Shown: positions 10,101 through 19,927 of the stretch, piece after piece
How the letters are laid out: every line of letters begins with the position of its first letter
How positions within the stretch are numbered: the stretch's first letter is position 1
Assembly: GCA_030998225.1 (NCBI GenBank)
Contig: JAPYXD010000701.1
Coordinates: 8,044,501 to 8,108,500, forward strand
Direction of reading: 5' to 3'
Source of the DNA: Diplolepis rosae
Taxonomy: Eukaryota; Arthropoda; Insecta; Hymenoptera; Diplolepididae
DNA: 64,000 nt
The notes under the pieces: model-generated
Database searches by the model: none
What the model saw: only the letters and a program-made list of their open reading frames with translations
What the model was told of the DNA's origin: nothing
Program-made: the position numbers and the translations under genes

Positions 10101-12598
10101 CATGGAGACTAACTATAATGGTGCATTTATAACTCTGTCTGCCTGACCGGTGCAGACAGAAAATACATAAGAGTAAAGGAGACAGACAGTGTAAAATTGG
10201 ACAAAAAGAAAACGTCTGTCTTTTCTGCTCTTATGTATTTTCTGTCCGCACCAGTCAGGCAGAAAGAGGTAAAAATGCACCATAAGGAGATCAATCTTCA
10301 TGTATCCATTCCCGTGCTGAAATTCTGTCAAGTGCTGCCAAGTACTCAGTTAGAAAATTTCCCGAAGAGGGCACGTGATTTCCCTGCTGTTACGCGCCGA
10401 GTCAATCCAAGCGGGAACTGTCGGTAATTTTGAATATTTATTTAAAATGTTATTTATAATTGAGTCTTTTGAACTCAAATAGCTGGGTGTGAGCTCTCCA
10501 CGTTTAAGAGTGGAGACTCACCTCGCCTTGAGTGGAAAACACTTGATGAATTTAATAAAGTTGGTTATTTCACAAAAAGAAATAATTTGATTTTATTAAA
10601 TAAATGACACTGAACAGTTTAAAGTTTGATCCAAAATCATATATTTTACAAATATCGTTTCACTTATGAACAATTTTACATAACCGCTAAAATTTCTAAG
10701 TCCTTTCCGTTATTGCGACACAAAACAATGATTTCACGCGAATTGATCGATTAAGAGTGCAGATTAAATCTAAATCTTAGCGATTAAGTTTCGTGAGCTG
10801 TACCATCACATATGCAGTTGCGCACTATCCTTGCGTCTTCCCACTAATTAGAACTAGTGCGGCTAGCCAATAGTATCAATTATAAATCCCTACTCATTAA
10901 CATAAGTTCCAGATCTCTATATCCCTACTTTTCTTCTTAAATGCACAGCATCAAGAGCTGCCGCTCAAGCTTGTAGTCACGTATCACATACTCGAAATTC
11001 CTATGAAATCTATGTCGTAAAAACTACTATCGTCTTTTTAGAAGTAAACTACCTGTCACACTTAGATCCTATTTGTTTATTCTAATATAATTAATGTGTC
11101 CTGGTTATTCAGAAGGTAATTCTAATAGTCCTATTTCGCGACATTCTGGCGCCAAAATTTGATAATAATTTTACGTTTTACTTAGGTTCTCAGGAAAGTC
11201 TTTAAATAATAAATTCTTTGTTCAAAGCACGTATTCTAAATATTATAAAGGCTAGTCGCATTTCGCTCATAACTGCCTATGGAGTAAACATATATTATCT
11301 GTACTTATATCATACTAAATTCATATTCAATATATTCCCTATGTCGAACCGCTCTTATTACATGTCAATCTCATTACTATTATTTCTAATAGTTTATTTC
11401 ATGGATAATATTAGAAACTATTCTTTCTTTTATCAAATATTCAATTTAAGACCATTCAAACCTTCGCGCAGAAATCAAAGCGCCTCTAGTAGCAAAATCG
11501 ACTATCGTCATTCTGCGTCCACAGTGGCGGTCCATTTTATATGTAAATATTGCTGCCATACGCAAGGAACACACGCGCTCTCATCAAAAAGTTTTAAAAC
11601 TAACTACTTGGCAAAATTCCAATTTAGCTCCTAGCAACACAATATACTATTTACTGAACTGAGTCCTGAAAATTTTAGGTCCGTTACTTTGAAAATGTTA
11701 CAGTGCGAGTCCAGATCTAACACTGATAAAAATAGCCTCACTTGGTCACGTTACTATCAATGTGCCAAAAGTGAGCCTATTTTCATTAGAATTAAGAATG
11801 CTTAGTTTGATTATGCTTCTTAAGGTAGTACTGTCGGTACGTAGCTAATCAAATGAGTACTTTTTCTCATTTGCTTCACGTAGTATCTAAATTTGTCAAC
11901 GTCGCATAAGAAAGCGACTATACATGTACGTACAGCAGATGACTTCTTACGATACGTGAATGGCGCGCGTTTTCACTTATTCTGTGACGTTGCCACATCT
12001 ATTTAATCGCCGTCGATTACTGGACAAAAATTATATTTTTGCTTACTTAATTGGATTTTGCTACGCTTACACGTATCCAATTGAGATGTTTTAACACATT
12101 CTTCAAATCCTTCAAAACAAACGGTCATCATAACCTACAAATTTATGACATTTTATTTTATATTAAAAAATTAAAAGAATGACAAGCGACAAGTAGGTAC
12201 TTAAAATAGGCGGAAATTAATTTTGCACTTGAAAAATATAATTATTAATAAATTTATGACTTAATTTTAGGCTAGAAAATTTTGTTTCATCAATTTCCCA
12301 ATGATTCCCATATATTTCTTTCGTCCAAGACCAACCTGACTTACAGTCTATCCCTACCACATGGCCTGTGACGTCAACTTGGTTATCTCAATTCCCTCCA
12401 CAAACCATCGAAATGCTATCGATTTTTCAACTCTTTACGGATAATCAATAAATAAACACGAATCGCGAAAAAAATACGATCGCGTGAGAATTAGTGGGTA
12501 TAAGGGGAAATGCAAAATAAGTAAGTTTTGTTATACTTACCGAAAGCACAAATCGTAGGTATAAAAGTACAAAGTAAGGCTGCTATGAAAATCTTCAT
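4189..12598 (-). CDS. Secreted chymotrypsin-fold serine protease homologue, catalytically degenerate
   Basis: Four exons join with compatible phases: 12598-12541, 9268-9000, 4688-4578 and 4410-4189, giving 219 residues. Exon 1 encodes a signal peptide (MKIFIAALLCTF, cut near ICA/FG) and ends at a GTAAGT donor. Exon 2 has a weak activation-like RLAGRDG and the S1 core FICGGIFVSKLH. The usual AAHC is AQC here, so the catalytic His is Gln. ENPMTGLVI occupies the place of the NDIALL motif, so the Asp is also gone. Exon 3 matches the QPIPLP and GW-G-LPENL region but lacks the Trp. Exon 4 has no GDSGGP and ends in a typical GIYINIYPFVKFI helix. One disulfide pair survives and the C-terminal cysteines are mostly lost. 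The fold is well supported; the role is not. Such homologues act as cofactors or decoys in insect immunity, venom or saliva. Introns 1 and 2 (3.3 and 4.3 kb) hold transposon debris. Confidence 0.72.
4808..6458 (+). repeat. Dispersed repeat A, 1.65-kb copy in intron 2
   Basis: The copy starts with TTTTTACATTCTCATC and ends with its complement GATGAGAATGTAAAAA, preceded by a short hairpin (TTCTCATC / GATGAGAA). The first third has GC-rich palindromic patches at 5046-5190 built from CGCTTCGCG and GCGCGC. The rest has about four degenerate units of roughly 153 bp, anchored by variants of TTTGTAGACCTT near 5633, 5786, 5943 and 6092. The terminal 200 bp repeat at 60300-60518 and, inverted, at 45697-45900. 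No coding frame is seen. It behaves like a non-autonomous element of unknown class. Confidence 0.6.
6314..6336. repeat. CAGA microsatellite
   Basis: Five to six tandem ACAG units lie near the 3' end of the dispersed repeat A copy, just before the shared terminal block. Confidence 0.85.
6470..7165. repeat. Fragments of dispersed repeats A and B
   Basis: Units of repeat A (AGATATGAAAAAAACGTT, GGTCTACAAATT) flank a copy of repeat B at 6590-6800, which has GTGCGGGG, CTGACCCCC and GCACAATATACTATT. The right end (7090-7145) matches 46750-46790, with TTGACTTGAGCTTTAGTAT in common. No gene is seen. Confidence 0.5.
7194..8151 (+). mobile_element. Inactive mariner transposon in protease-homologue intron 2
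   Basis: Inverted repeats of about 28 bp begin TACACAGT and share AAAATAACCG. They are bounded by TA at 7194-7195 and 8150-8151. The 958-bp element holds both ends of a mariner transposase gene but not its middle. It sits in the intron between exons 2 and 3 of the protease homologue. Confidence 0.8.
7395..8004 (+). pseudogene. Mariner transposase remnant, frameshifted and internally deleted
   Basis: The ATG at 7395 opens MEQRENIKFCFKLG, the usual start of mariner transposases of the GVQW3/HTH type. The frame is lost after about 28 codons near an A run at 7468 and continues in another frame (KKVYSDDCMSRTQVF, then DDPRPGRPEAS). A stop follows at 7693. The central catalytic part is missing. The conserved C-terminal PPYSPNLSPCDYFLFPKL and its tail follow in another frame, ending at 8004. 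Both a deletion and frameshifts disable it. Confidence 0.8.
8192..8542. mobile_element. Small element with CAGGGTGGCC-type ends
   Basis: The left end CAGGGCGACCGGCGACC pairs with the right end GGTCCATCGGCCACCCTG as a short imperfect terminal repeat. Just inside both ends are AATTCCCGGTCATT blocks. CAGGGTGGCC ends with TCCCGG blocks recur in insect genomes as non-autonomous DNA elements. No clear target duplication is visible, so the superfamily is open. A GC-rich patch at 8290-8360 resembles the CG patches in repeat A. Confidence 0.55.
8543..8999. other. Remainder of protease-homologue intron 2
   Basis: I see no gene, RNA or repeat. Position 8999 begins the minus-strand donor GTGAGT of exon 2. 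Confidence 0.5.
9269..10114. other. Protease-homologue intron 1, distal part
   Basis: The acceptor CAG lies at 9271-9269 on the minus strand. The remainder is AT-rich, with a locally GC-richer stretch at 9955-10080. No gene or repeat boundary could be assigned. Confidence 0.45.
10115..10287. repeat. Palindromic hairpin element in intron 1
   Basis: Two arms of about 75 bp, each carrying TGGTGCATTT, CTGTCTGCCTGAC-like and ACAGAAAATACATAAGAG-like blocks, are inverted around about 10200. The short frames found here on both strands are by-products of the palindrome. Confidence 0.75.
10288..12540. other. Protease-homologue intron 1, proximal part
   Basis: No gene is seen. 10480-11160 has features that could belong to an old LTR (an AATAAAG signal near 10550 and TGGCGCCAAAATTTG near 11146), but no partner LTR or retroviral frame is present. 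11640-12540 is AT-rich with a few GC-richer patches and no recognised element. Confidence 0.4.
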
Positions 12599-12720
12599 CT
12601 TGTTTGATTTGGTTTAAACACCTTTCTTGAATATGTATTAAGTATGAACTAAAGGTTCTGACAAAGAGATCTTATCTATATTGCTTCATAGTTTGCAGAT
12701 AAATAACTAGCAGTGTTGTT
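12599..12720 (-). promoter_or_regulatory. Putative promoter of the protease homologue, with GATA sites
   Basis: Immediately upstream of the start codon on the minus strand is an AGATAAG site (complement of 12671-12677). A second AGATAA lies on the plus strand at 12698-12703. GATA factors commonly drive fat-body and haemocyte genes in insects, which fits a secreted immune protein. The transcription start is not defined, so this is only suggestive. Confidence 0.35.
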
Positions 12721-12738
12721 TCAGAAAATTAAACTTTT

Positions 12739-12949
12739 TTAAGGCCGTGTGGTAGGGTATGACATCACCAATTACATACGACCACTTTATTTATAAAACA
12801 ATAATTTAAATAAACTTCCCGGAGAAGACAGCAATGCAAAAAAATGTAACGCATTACTGTCTTCTCCGGAAAATTTGTTAACATTATTATTTTTATTATA
12901 AAGCAGTCATATATAATTAGTGAGGTCAGAGCCTACCATACGGCCTTAA
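12739..12949. mobile_element. TTAA-flanked palindromic MITE
   Basis: TTAA at 12739-12742 and 12946-12949 bracket two arms starting GGCCGTGTGGTAGG and ending CCTACCATACGGCC. The arms meet near 12843 around CTTCTCCGG / CCGGAGAAG. The element is about 210 bp and almost wholly self-complementary. TTAA duplication is typical of piggyBac-mobilised elements. Its right TTAA is also the left TTAA of the next element. Confidence 0.8.
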
Positions 12950-13529
12950 CCCATTATTACCCAAGCGAAATCCAGGCTAGATAGCACGAAACTAACTATT
13001 GGATCACTGTCCAAATGAAAAAAAATGTACCCGTGTTTTTTCTTTTTGATATTCCAATTGTTTATGCGAAATTATTTAAACAAATTAACAAAAATTTTGC
13101 AATTTCAAAAAACTAATAATGCCAATCGATTCTACGGGAAAAAACAAGCCGAAAACCTCTATACCATTTTTTTGTCAGATTCTATTTTTTTAGTGTATTA
13201 TCGTTAGAAAATAAAATATTCAGGTTTATCCGGAAATCAAGATTTTATTCGAACCGATTAGGGTTTAGGGTTGCTTTTAGGTAACAGATTACATGTGTAC
13301 AAAAAAATGGTATAGAGGTTTTCGACTTGTTTTTTCCTGTAGAATCGATTAGCATTATTAATTTTCTAAAATTGCAAAATTTTTGTTAATTTGTTTAAAT
13401 AATTTCGCATAAACAATTGGAATCGCGAAAAGAAAAAACACGGGTAAATTTTTTTTTCATTTGGAAAGTGATCCAATAGTTAGTTTGGTGCTATCTAGCC
13501 TGGATTTCGCTTGGGTAATAATGGGTTAA
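12946..13529. mobile_element. TTAA-flanked piggyBac-type MITE with long arms
   Basis: TTAA at 12946 and 13526 bracket CCCATTATTACCCAAGCG and its complement. Starting CCC after TTAA matches piggyBac ends. Arms of roughly 210 bp run inward and share TAGATAGCACGAAACTAAC-like, AACAATTGGAAT-like and ATGGTATAGAGGTTTTCG-like blocks. No transposase is present. Confidence 0.82.
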
Positions 13530-13744
13530 TGGAACGTTTCAAAGTAAATTAAACTTCTGACAACTTGGCATTATCATATATTTTTATAACAGTTATAAAT
13601 CTAAAATGCCTAATTAACACTTAAGATACCCTTTTCAATATTAAAACACTATATCATACTGCTTCTTTAGCGGACCTGGTTAAGTGGACGGTCAGATAAT
13701 ACTCTGACCGTTCTTTGATAGTTCACTGACCATTCTTTGAACTC

Positions 13745-14196
13745 CTATTATTATGGCTAAGAACGGTAAAAAAACATTTAAAGCATAGCAATTATGATTC
13801 TGTAGCGAAATTTAAATTAGAAGGTGTAGGAATAAATACAATAATTTTATTTTTCAGCGATAAAAACTAGAAAAATATCGTATACCTGTCATTGAAGGCA
13901 GTGCTGTCGTTCACCATTGGCGCAACATCTCCAACAACAGGATTGCCTATTGGTTAGAATAAGACACATTACTTTATATCTCACTTCTACTAATGGCCAA
14001 TCCTGACGAAAAAGACGTTCCGCAAATGGTGAACCACTGCAATGCCTTCTATGACAGGTATTATATTTTACTAGTTTTTATCGCTGAATAATAACATTAT
14101 TTTATTTATTCCTACACCCTTCTAATTCAAATTCCGGCATAAAATCATAATCGCAATGCTTTAAATGTTTTTTTACCGTTCTTAGCCATAATAATG
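13745..14196. mobile_element. Foldback element, about 450 bp
   Basis: The left arm from 13745 (TATTATTATGGCTAAGAACG) pairs with the right arm ending at about 14196. The arms also share AACATTTAAAGCAT, GTAGGAATAAAT and ATTGAAGGCA blocks. The loop near 13960 contains CCAATGG/AATGGTGAAC-type sub-repeats. Target duplication is unclear. Confidence 0.7.
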
Positions 14197-16583
14197 CGAG
14201 GTCAGAGAATATTAATCGGCATAAGTAAACTTATTGGACCCAACCGCCGACCTAACTCTGGCCCAAACGTGGGCCGAGCGTCGGATGAACAACATTATGA
14301 TGACATTATTTCAAACGACCATAATAATACACTGGAGAGACTATTCGTTAGATTATTAAATGAAAATTTCGTATAATATTGTTTTAGAATAGGGAACGCC
14401 GACGTTTTATAGCACTTATTAATATTATGGCATCGAAATTCAACATAGTCATAGCAATCTTTAAAATATATAGAAGACAAATTAGTATTTTGAGTACCAA
14501 ATATTAAGAATCTCCATTAAAAATGTTAAGAGCACAAAAAAATAATAATCTCCGGAGGCGCCTTGAAAAAAAGTTGTTTTGCGGTGTACATCATAACTCG
14601 CAACAGAATCATTTGAAACAAAAAAATCAAAGTGCATTTGTTAAAGATGTTTTTTGAGGTAACCCTGGGAGGATTTTTTTCGATTTTTAAACTTTTCGTA
14701 GCACTGGAAGCCAAAAAACTGATTTTTGCTAAAAAAAATCGGCTAATTTGTTGTCGTAAAATTAATAATTATTGAAACAAGCAAAAAAGCTCCCAGGGAT
14801 ACCTGGTGAATTATGTGAAGAAGTACTGTGAAAAATTTCAAAACGATTGGTCCAGTAGATTTTGAGTTTTGATGTACACGGACTTCAAAAATAATAAGTT
14901 TCAGAAAAACGCTTTAAAGTTTTGCTTTACTAATTCGCAACTCGTAAACTTGTATTGAAACCCGGCCTGGAGCAACGGACGCTTAAATACTCATAACTTC
15001 GTCAATTTTGCTCCGATCGACATGAAATTTTGACACAATATTCTTAAGATATTATGCAATCATGTAAAAAAATGCAAAAAAAATTTTCATTACTTTAGCC
15101 CCCCCCCCCCCCTTAATAGTATATTATGCACTAATGGAAACAAAAAATGCCCTCCTTCTAACGTGCATATGTTATTTTCTTCAAGAAATGTCCAAAATAG
15201 GCTAGTTTGAAATTCCCTTCTAATAAGGGAGGTGAACGCAAGACCAGCACGTTTCGAGTCTTTTCCCTCTTCTAAGAGTTTTTTTTCCATGTTATGAGTT
15301 CTATTCCCAGTTATGATACTTTTTGCTTGTTTTACTCTCCGGTCTGTAAACAGCAACGTCCAGCTCGTTTCACACGCTCGGGAACATGCGTTTTATCATT
15401 TATTATATTATTATCAATGGCAGATATAAAAAAACATAAAAAGTAAGGCAAACGTTTTCGGCCACATATGGGGGCCCTCTGCAGTGCCATGAATTAAAAG
15501 ATTAATTCAAAATTTAATTAAAAGATTAAAATATAGGAGATTGTTCAAATAAAGAAAAGCATCAAAATCAAAAACTTATCTCATAGCTTGCAAATCAAAA
15601 TGAAGCAGTTCGGTATGCACATCACGTATTGAAAAAAATATCTAAAATTCACTGTATATAAACAATCTAATAGAACGAACAAAAATTAGAATTTTGCAGA
15701 ACGAGAAAATAAAAAGAATCTGACCCTAGCCAAAATAACAAAATGAATAAAAATTTTGTGAATTTAGGGTCAATATATTAGCAGAAATGTTCTCAAACAT
15801 GGCACATTATATTATTTTTCAACTTTAAAAAAAAAAAAAAATGACAATTACGTGTAAATACCGATATAATTATAAATTCTCGTGTCTTATTCTGAAGAAA
15901 TGCCAGTGCTGCTCTTGAAATGTTTGGAAAATATTGATAAAAAATTTTGTCGTGTACCGACTTAGATGAATAGCTAAACACAAACGTAAAAGACAAACTT
16001 CCTGTTTCAGAAGGTCTCAAGAATTTAAAGAAACATGAGACTTTCTTATATGAATTTGATAAGACTGCAAAAATTTAAATATGCTGTAAAAGAATGTCTA
16101 TATAAAGCCGACAAGTAAAAAGTGGTTAAAAAAAGTGTGATTCCCCAGGTGGAAATTCCTTGTTTACAAGTAGCAGGCTACTACGTCATTTGTAATAACT
16201 AGCATAGTCAACTTTTCATGTAGACAGTTATTAACGTTCATTGAACGATGGAAAATATTTTATGAGAAAGAAATTATTGGTTTTTGCCCGGATAAATTAA
16301 AAATTTTAAAAAAATTTCATGAGAGATTGTATGTTTGAAGAACCCTAAATATAGACATAATAATTTTTGTTTTTCACCGAGCTGTGATGCATTCTTTGTA
16401 TTTGGTGCGTCACAAATTATTACATTAATATTAAATAACCTGTAAATTATCCATACTTTATGTCCCAACTTTGCTACAAGTTGAGAAAAATTTCTCGAAT
16501 TATTTTTTCCCGGGTACAAATATTCAGAAACTGGACCAAATTGTTCACATGAAATTTCTAATTTTCTCAAATATCACATGCCC
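14197..16583. other. Intergenic sequence with repeat-like debris
   Basis: No gene is supported. 14540-15110 is low in GC but more complex than its surroundings and contains CTCCGGAGGCGCC and ACTCATAACTTCGTC, ending in a C run at about 15100. 15440-15500 repeats 2740-2815. AATATCACATGCCC at 16569-16583 next to TTAA resembles the end of repeat D, so a decayed TTAA element may abut the next one. Confidence 0.4.
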
Positions 16584-17318
16584 TTAAGGAAGTCGTCTAC
16601 CTTCGAGCCGAGAATTTTAGCCTATTTTTGGGAATGAATTGCAAAAACACTACTAAAGATATTCACGTCAGTTGAAATTTTTTTTTTATTACATGTTTTT
16701 TCTTCGAAAAAATCTATTTTTCACTTGATAATAAATGCATCCGTGACCTTGGAACGTCCTTGACCTCAACGCTGCAGAAATGTCATTAAGAACTTTGTGG
16801 TAAGACTTTGGCCATTTAAATTGTCTGAAACCAATAAAATGAAATATGTCTGTAATCTGTGTTACATTGGCTATGTTTTCCCAGAGCCGATTTTTTCCAT
16901 TGTAAAATGTGTTTATATTACGCAATTGTTCTTGAAAAAATTCGATTTTTGACCTGTTTTTTGACCTATTTGAGCCTGTTAAAATTCAACAAAGTAAAGA
17001 TTTGAAAATCGCCTCTAGGAAAACATAGCTATATGTTTATTGAATAACTGAAAAAAAATTTAATCAAATTCTATCAATATTTCTAGAAGAAGTCATATCA
17101 CAAAGTTTGAAAAATGCAACTTTTGGGAAATCACGTTTCAAGATAAATGACAGTGTAAAACATGATTTGAGAAACTTACGATTTAATCGGCAATACCTAC
17201 GTAAGAAAGCGTATTTAAAAAAATCCCTCATATGGCGTGTTCCTTATAACATCTACATTCAAAATATGCAAAAAAAAAAACGATTTTTCCAAACCGCGAA
17301 GGTAGACGACCCCCTTAA
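16584..17318. mobile_element. TTAA-flanked element, 735 bp
   Basis: TTAA at 16584-16587 and 17315-17318 bracket GGAAGTCGTCTACCTTCG and CGAAGGTAGACGACCCCC. Further inside, the arms pair loosely. A plus-strand frame of 88 codons at 17107 shows no known domain and may be chance. Confidence 0.65.
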
Positions 17319-18386
17319 AGTAACTATTCAGATTTCCAAAGTAACAATTGCGGTAATTACATTAAGTAATTGAATAATTGGTCAATTTTCTTGCATTATA
17401 TGGGTAAATTATTTCAAATAATGCACTTTTCGGAATTTCCAATATTTTGACTCTTTATAAATTATTTATTTTTTTTTTGAAAATATTATTGATGAAGAAC
17501 TCAAAAATTAACAATTAAAATTTATCTTACCTTGTTTGAAAACTTGCAATATTGTAAAAAATTGGAATTTTTTAAATCACCGAAGTATTTCAGTTTATTG
17601 ACACTACCACATATACTTGACGTATCTCGTATTTTAAAGAATTGATTTACCACTTATACTTAAAAATCTTTCTTTGGTAAATAAAATGCACTAAGTATAA
17701 ATTTGATTTCGAGAACTTTAAAAAATGTTCATGAAGGTAAAATTAATAAAATGTGGAAGATAAAACCCTAGAAAATATTCACAAGCTTTATATTAGAATA
17801 AATTAATGCAAAAGCCTTAAAGATTTTCATGAAGAACAACATATATATTTTTCACTAAACTCTCGAAATGAATTATTGTTCGCATAATCAATGAAACGAT
17901 TCGGGATGAGATTATGAAACTTGAAAAATTTTATAATAAAACAGCGTCAGAATTAAGCCTTTTTAAATTATACTTCTTGGATAATTAGGGATTTCGTGCG
18001 AAAGTTTAGAATTTAATCGCAGTGTTTATTTCTTTGAAATAAAAAAAAAAGATTTTCGAAAATTTGAACGCAACAAGACTGAAGTTTCATGCACAAATAA
18101 GCAACGAATGGTTTTGATTCTTTTGATTCCCCAGATTTTAAAACTAAAATTGGTACAAAGATAAAATATTTTACTTTACTAAAGACCGAATTGATTTTTT
18201 CCTTCAGAATAGAATATTTCTTTAATTTCTTTGACTTTTTCAAACAAACAAAATTCTACCCTAGTCTGTAGAAAAATAAAATATTCTTGACTGAAGTTTT
18301 AAATTTATATCTATTTCATTCCATTTATATTCTAACAATTGTGCTAATCAATTTCTAAAATTAAAAGTTCATATGTTCTTTCCTAG
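17319..18386. other. Upstream intron or flank of the PGRP gene
   Basis: The sequence ends in a pyrimidine-rich TTCTTTCCTAG acceptor at 18376-18386. I found no convincing 5' exon with a donor in the required phase, so the leader exon is further upstream or too short to recognise. Confidence 0.45.
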
Positions 18387-18907
18387 ATGTTGTCGTGGAA
18401 GGAGTTCGATTTGTTCCCAGAGAAGACTGGCTTGCTCAGCCTCCATCTGGAACCATGAATAAATTATCCTTACCAGTGAAATATGTGATAATTAGTCACA
18501 CAGCTTCAGAATTTTGTTACACACAATCCGTTTGTACAAAGAGAGTAAGAATAATTCAGACTTTTCACATTGAATCCAATGGCTGGGCAGACATTGGCTA
18601 CAATTTCCTTGTTGGTGGAGATGGTCTCGCATATGTTGGTAGAGGTTGGGACGTGGAAGGAGCCCATACTTTCAACTATAACAAAAAGAGTATCGGTATC
18701 TCATTTATTGGAACATTCATTGACTTCATTCCTCTGAAAAAGCAACTACACACTGTTCAGAAGCTTATTGAAATGGGAGTTACAATGGGCAAAATAAGCA
18801 AGGATTATATTCTCCTTGGACACCGTCAAGTTTCTCCTACTGAGAGTCCTGGAAATGCTCTTTATAGTATCATCAAAACTTGGCCACACTGGTCTCCAAA
18901 ACCTTAG
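18387..18907 (+). CDS. Peptidoglycan recognition protein, non-catalytic type (3' exon, 5' end missing)
   Basis: The exon follows a TCCTAG acceptor, enters in phase 1 and stops at TAG 18905. It encodes the whole PGRP/amidase-2 fold: VPREDWLAQPP at the start, a conserved disulfide pair in FCYTQSVC, GWADIGYNFLVGGDG, GRGWDVEGAH, SIGISFIGTF, and a GHRQVSPTESPGNALY end with WPHW. In catalytic PGRPs the first zinc ligand is the first His of HHTA; here it is Ser (IISHTA). The Cys ligand of TxCPG is also Ser (TESPG). It should therefore bind peptidoglycan without cleaving it, as sensors of the Toll or Imd pathway do. The lead-in VVVEGVRF is continuous with an unseen upstream exon, so secreted and membrane-bound forms remain open. 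The GTG at 18395 and the out-of-frame ATG at 18387 are not starts. Confidence 0.88.
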
Positions 18908-18947
18908 CTGACGATGAATTGGTCTCAATATTCTCAGAACTGGACAC

Positions 18948-18953
18948 AATAAA
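18948..18953 (+). terminator. Polyadenylation signal of the PGRP gene
   Basis: AATAAA lies about 40 bases after the PGRP stop codon, a typical position for a short insect 3' UTR. Confidence 0.6.
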
Positions 18954-19927
18954 GAATTTAGGAATAAGAATTTATGATAATGACTGGAATTTGTTTTTAA
19001 CACTAGAACTACCAGCATTTTATATGTATATTTCATTAATATTATTTTCATTTTATTTGATTTGTCTATTTATTCATTCATATGCTGATTTAAAAGCCAT
19101 ACAATGTGTCAATATGTAAACATTTTTTAAAATTTTCAGTTAAATATACCACCAGTCTTTTTTACTGGTCTGGTAGCTCTAGTGTTAAATCTAATTTCTG
19201 GTTACTCTGTGATAATATGGGTTTTTACCAAAAAGTTGTAAAATTTGGGCCCCAGCAGTAAAGTTTTAGGATTTAAGGTGCTTTTTTCAAAAATAAAAAA
19301 TGCAAGTATAACAAAAATGAAAATGTAATTAGAATTTTGTAGAATTTTCTTATGGAGACAAAAGACTTTATTTTGAGAATAATTTCGAAATATGTTTTTC
19401 TGCGTTTACTGAATGCCTACTTTGTAACTTTGCTGACGTGTACTCTATTTATCCCTACTTAAAAATTATTCTTATATGATCTTTTGAATTGTTATTGAAG
19501 TTCTATTTTAGATGACGAAAAATGAAAAAATAAAACTCTATTTGGTTTAGAAATTATCGTTTCTTCAAACAATTATCAATTCAAATTTTAGATAAATTTT
19601 TTGGCCATGATCCATATACTTGTTTGTCTCCAGATAGCACGGAATATTCATGCAACGGTTATACATAAATTCTTCACTGATTTGAATAAAATATAAGATT
19701 TGCGAATTCAAATTGTAAAATATGTAGATAATAAAAAATCCCAGCAAACGGAATGTTATTAAAAATGATTCGATTTCATTCATGAAGGGTTTCCTGCTTG
19801 GTGAAGAAGAGTTTATTTCCAAATGTCGTGCACCCATTTTTGGAGCATCAAACTTGTACCCAAAAAGGGTCGGGTTTGTTCCCAGCAGGTAGATTCATCC
19901 TCTCTGTAATTACACATTGTAATGCGA
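18954..19927. other. Intergenic, nothing recognised
   Basis: The short frames at 18880-19119 and 19565-19837 lack domains and compositional support. No repeat boundary was seen. Confidence 0.5.

Noticed and set aside
10420..11160. Possible LTR with AATAAAG signal followed by a TGGCGCC primer-binding-like site
   Set aside because: No second LTR, no TG...CA boundaries with target duplication, and no gag or pol frames. The match may be chance.
13250..13275. TTAGGG-like string suggesting telomeric repeat
   Set aside because: One or two imperfect copies in the loop of a MITE; no array.
18387..18389. ATG at the start of the PGRP exon
   Set aside because: Out of frame with the PGRP domain and directly after a splice acceptor.
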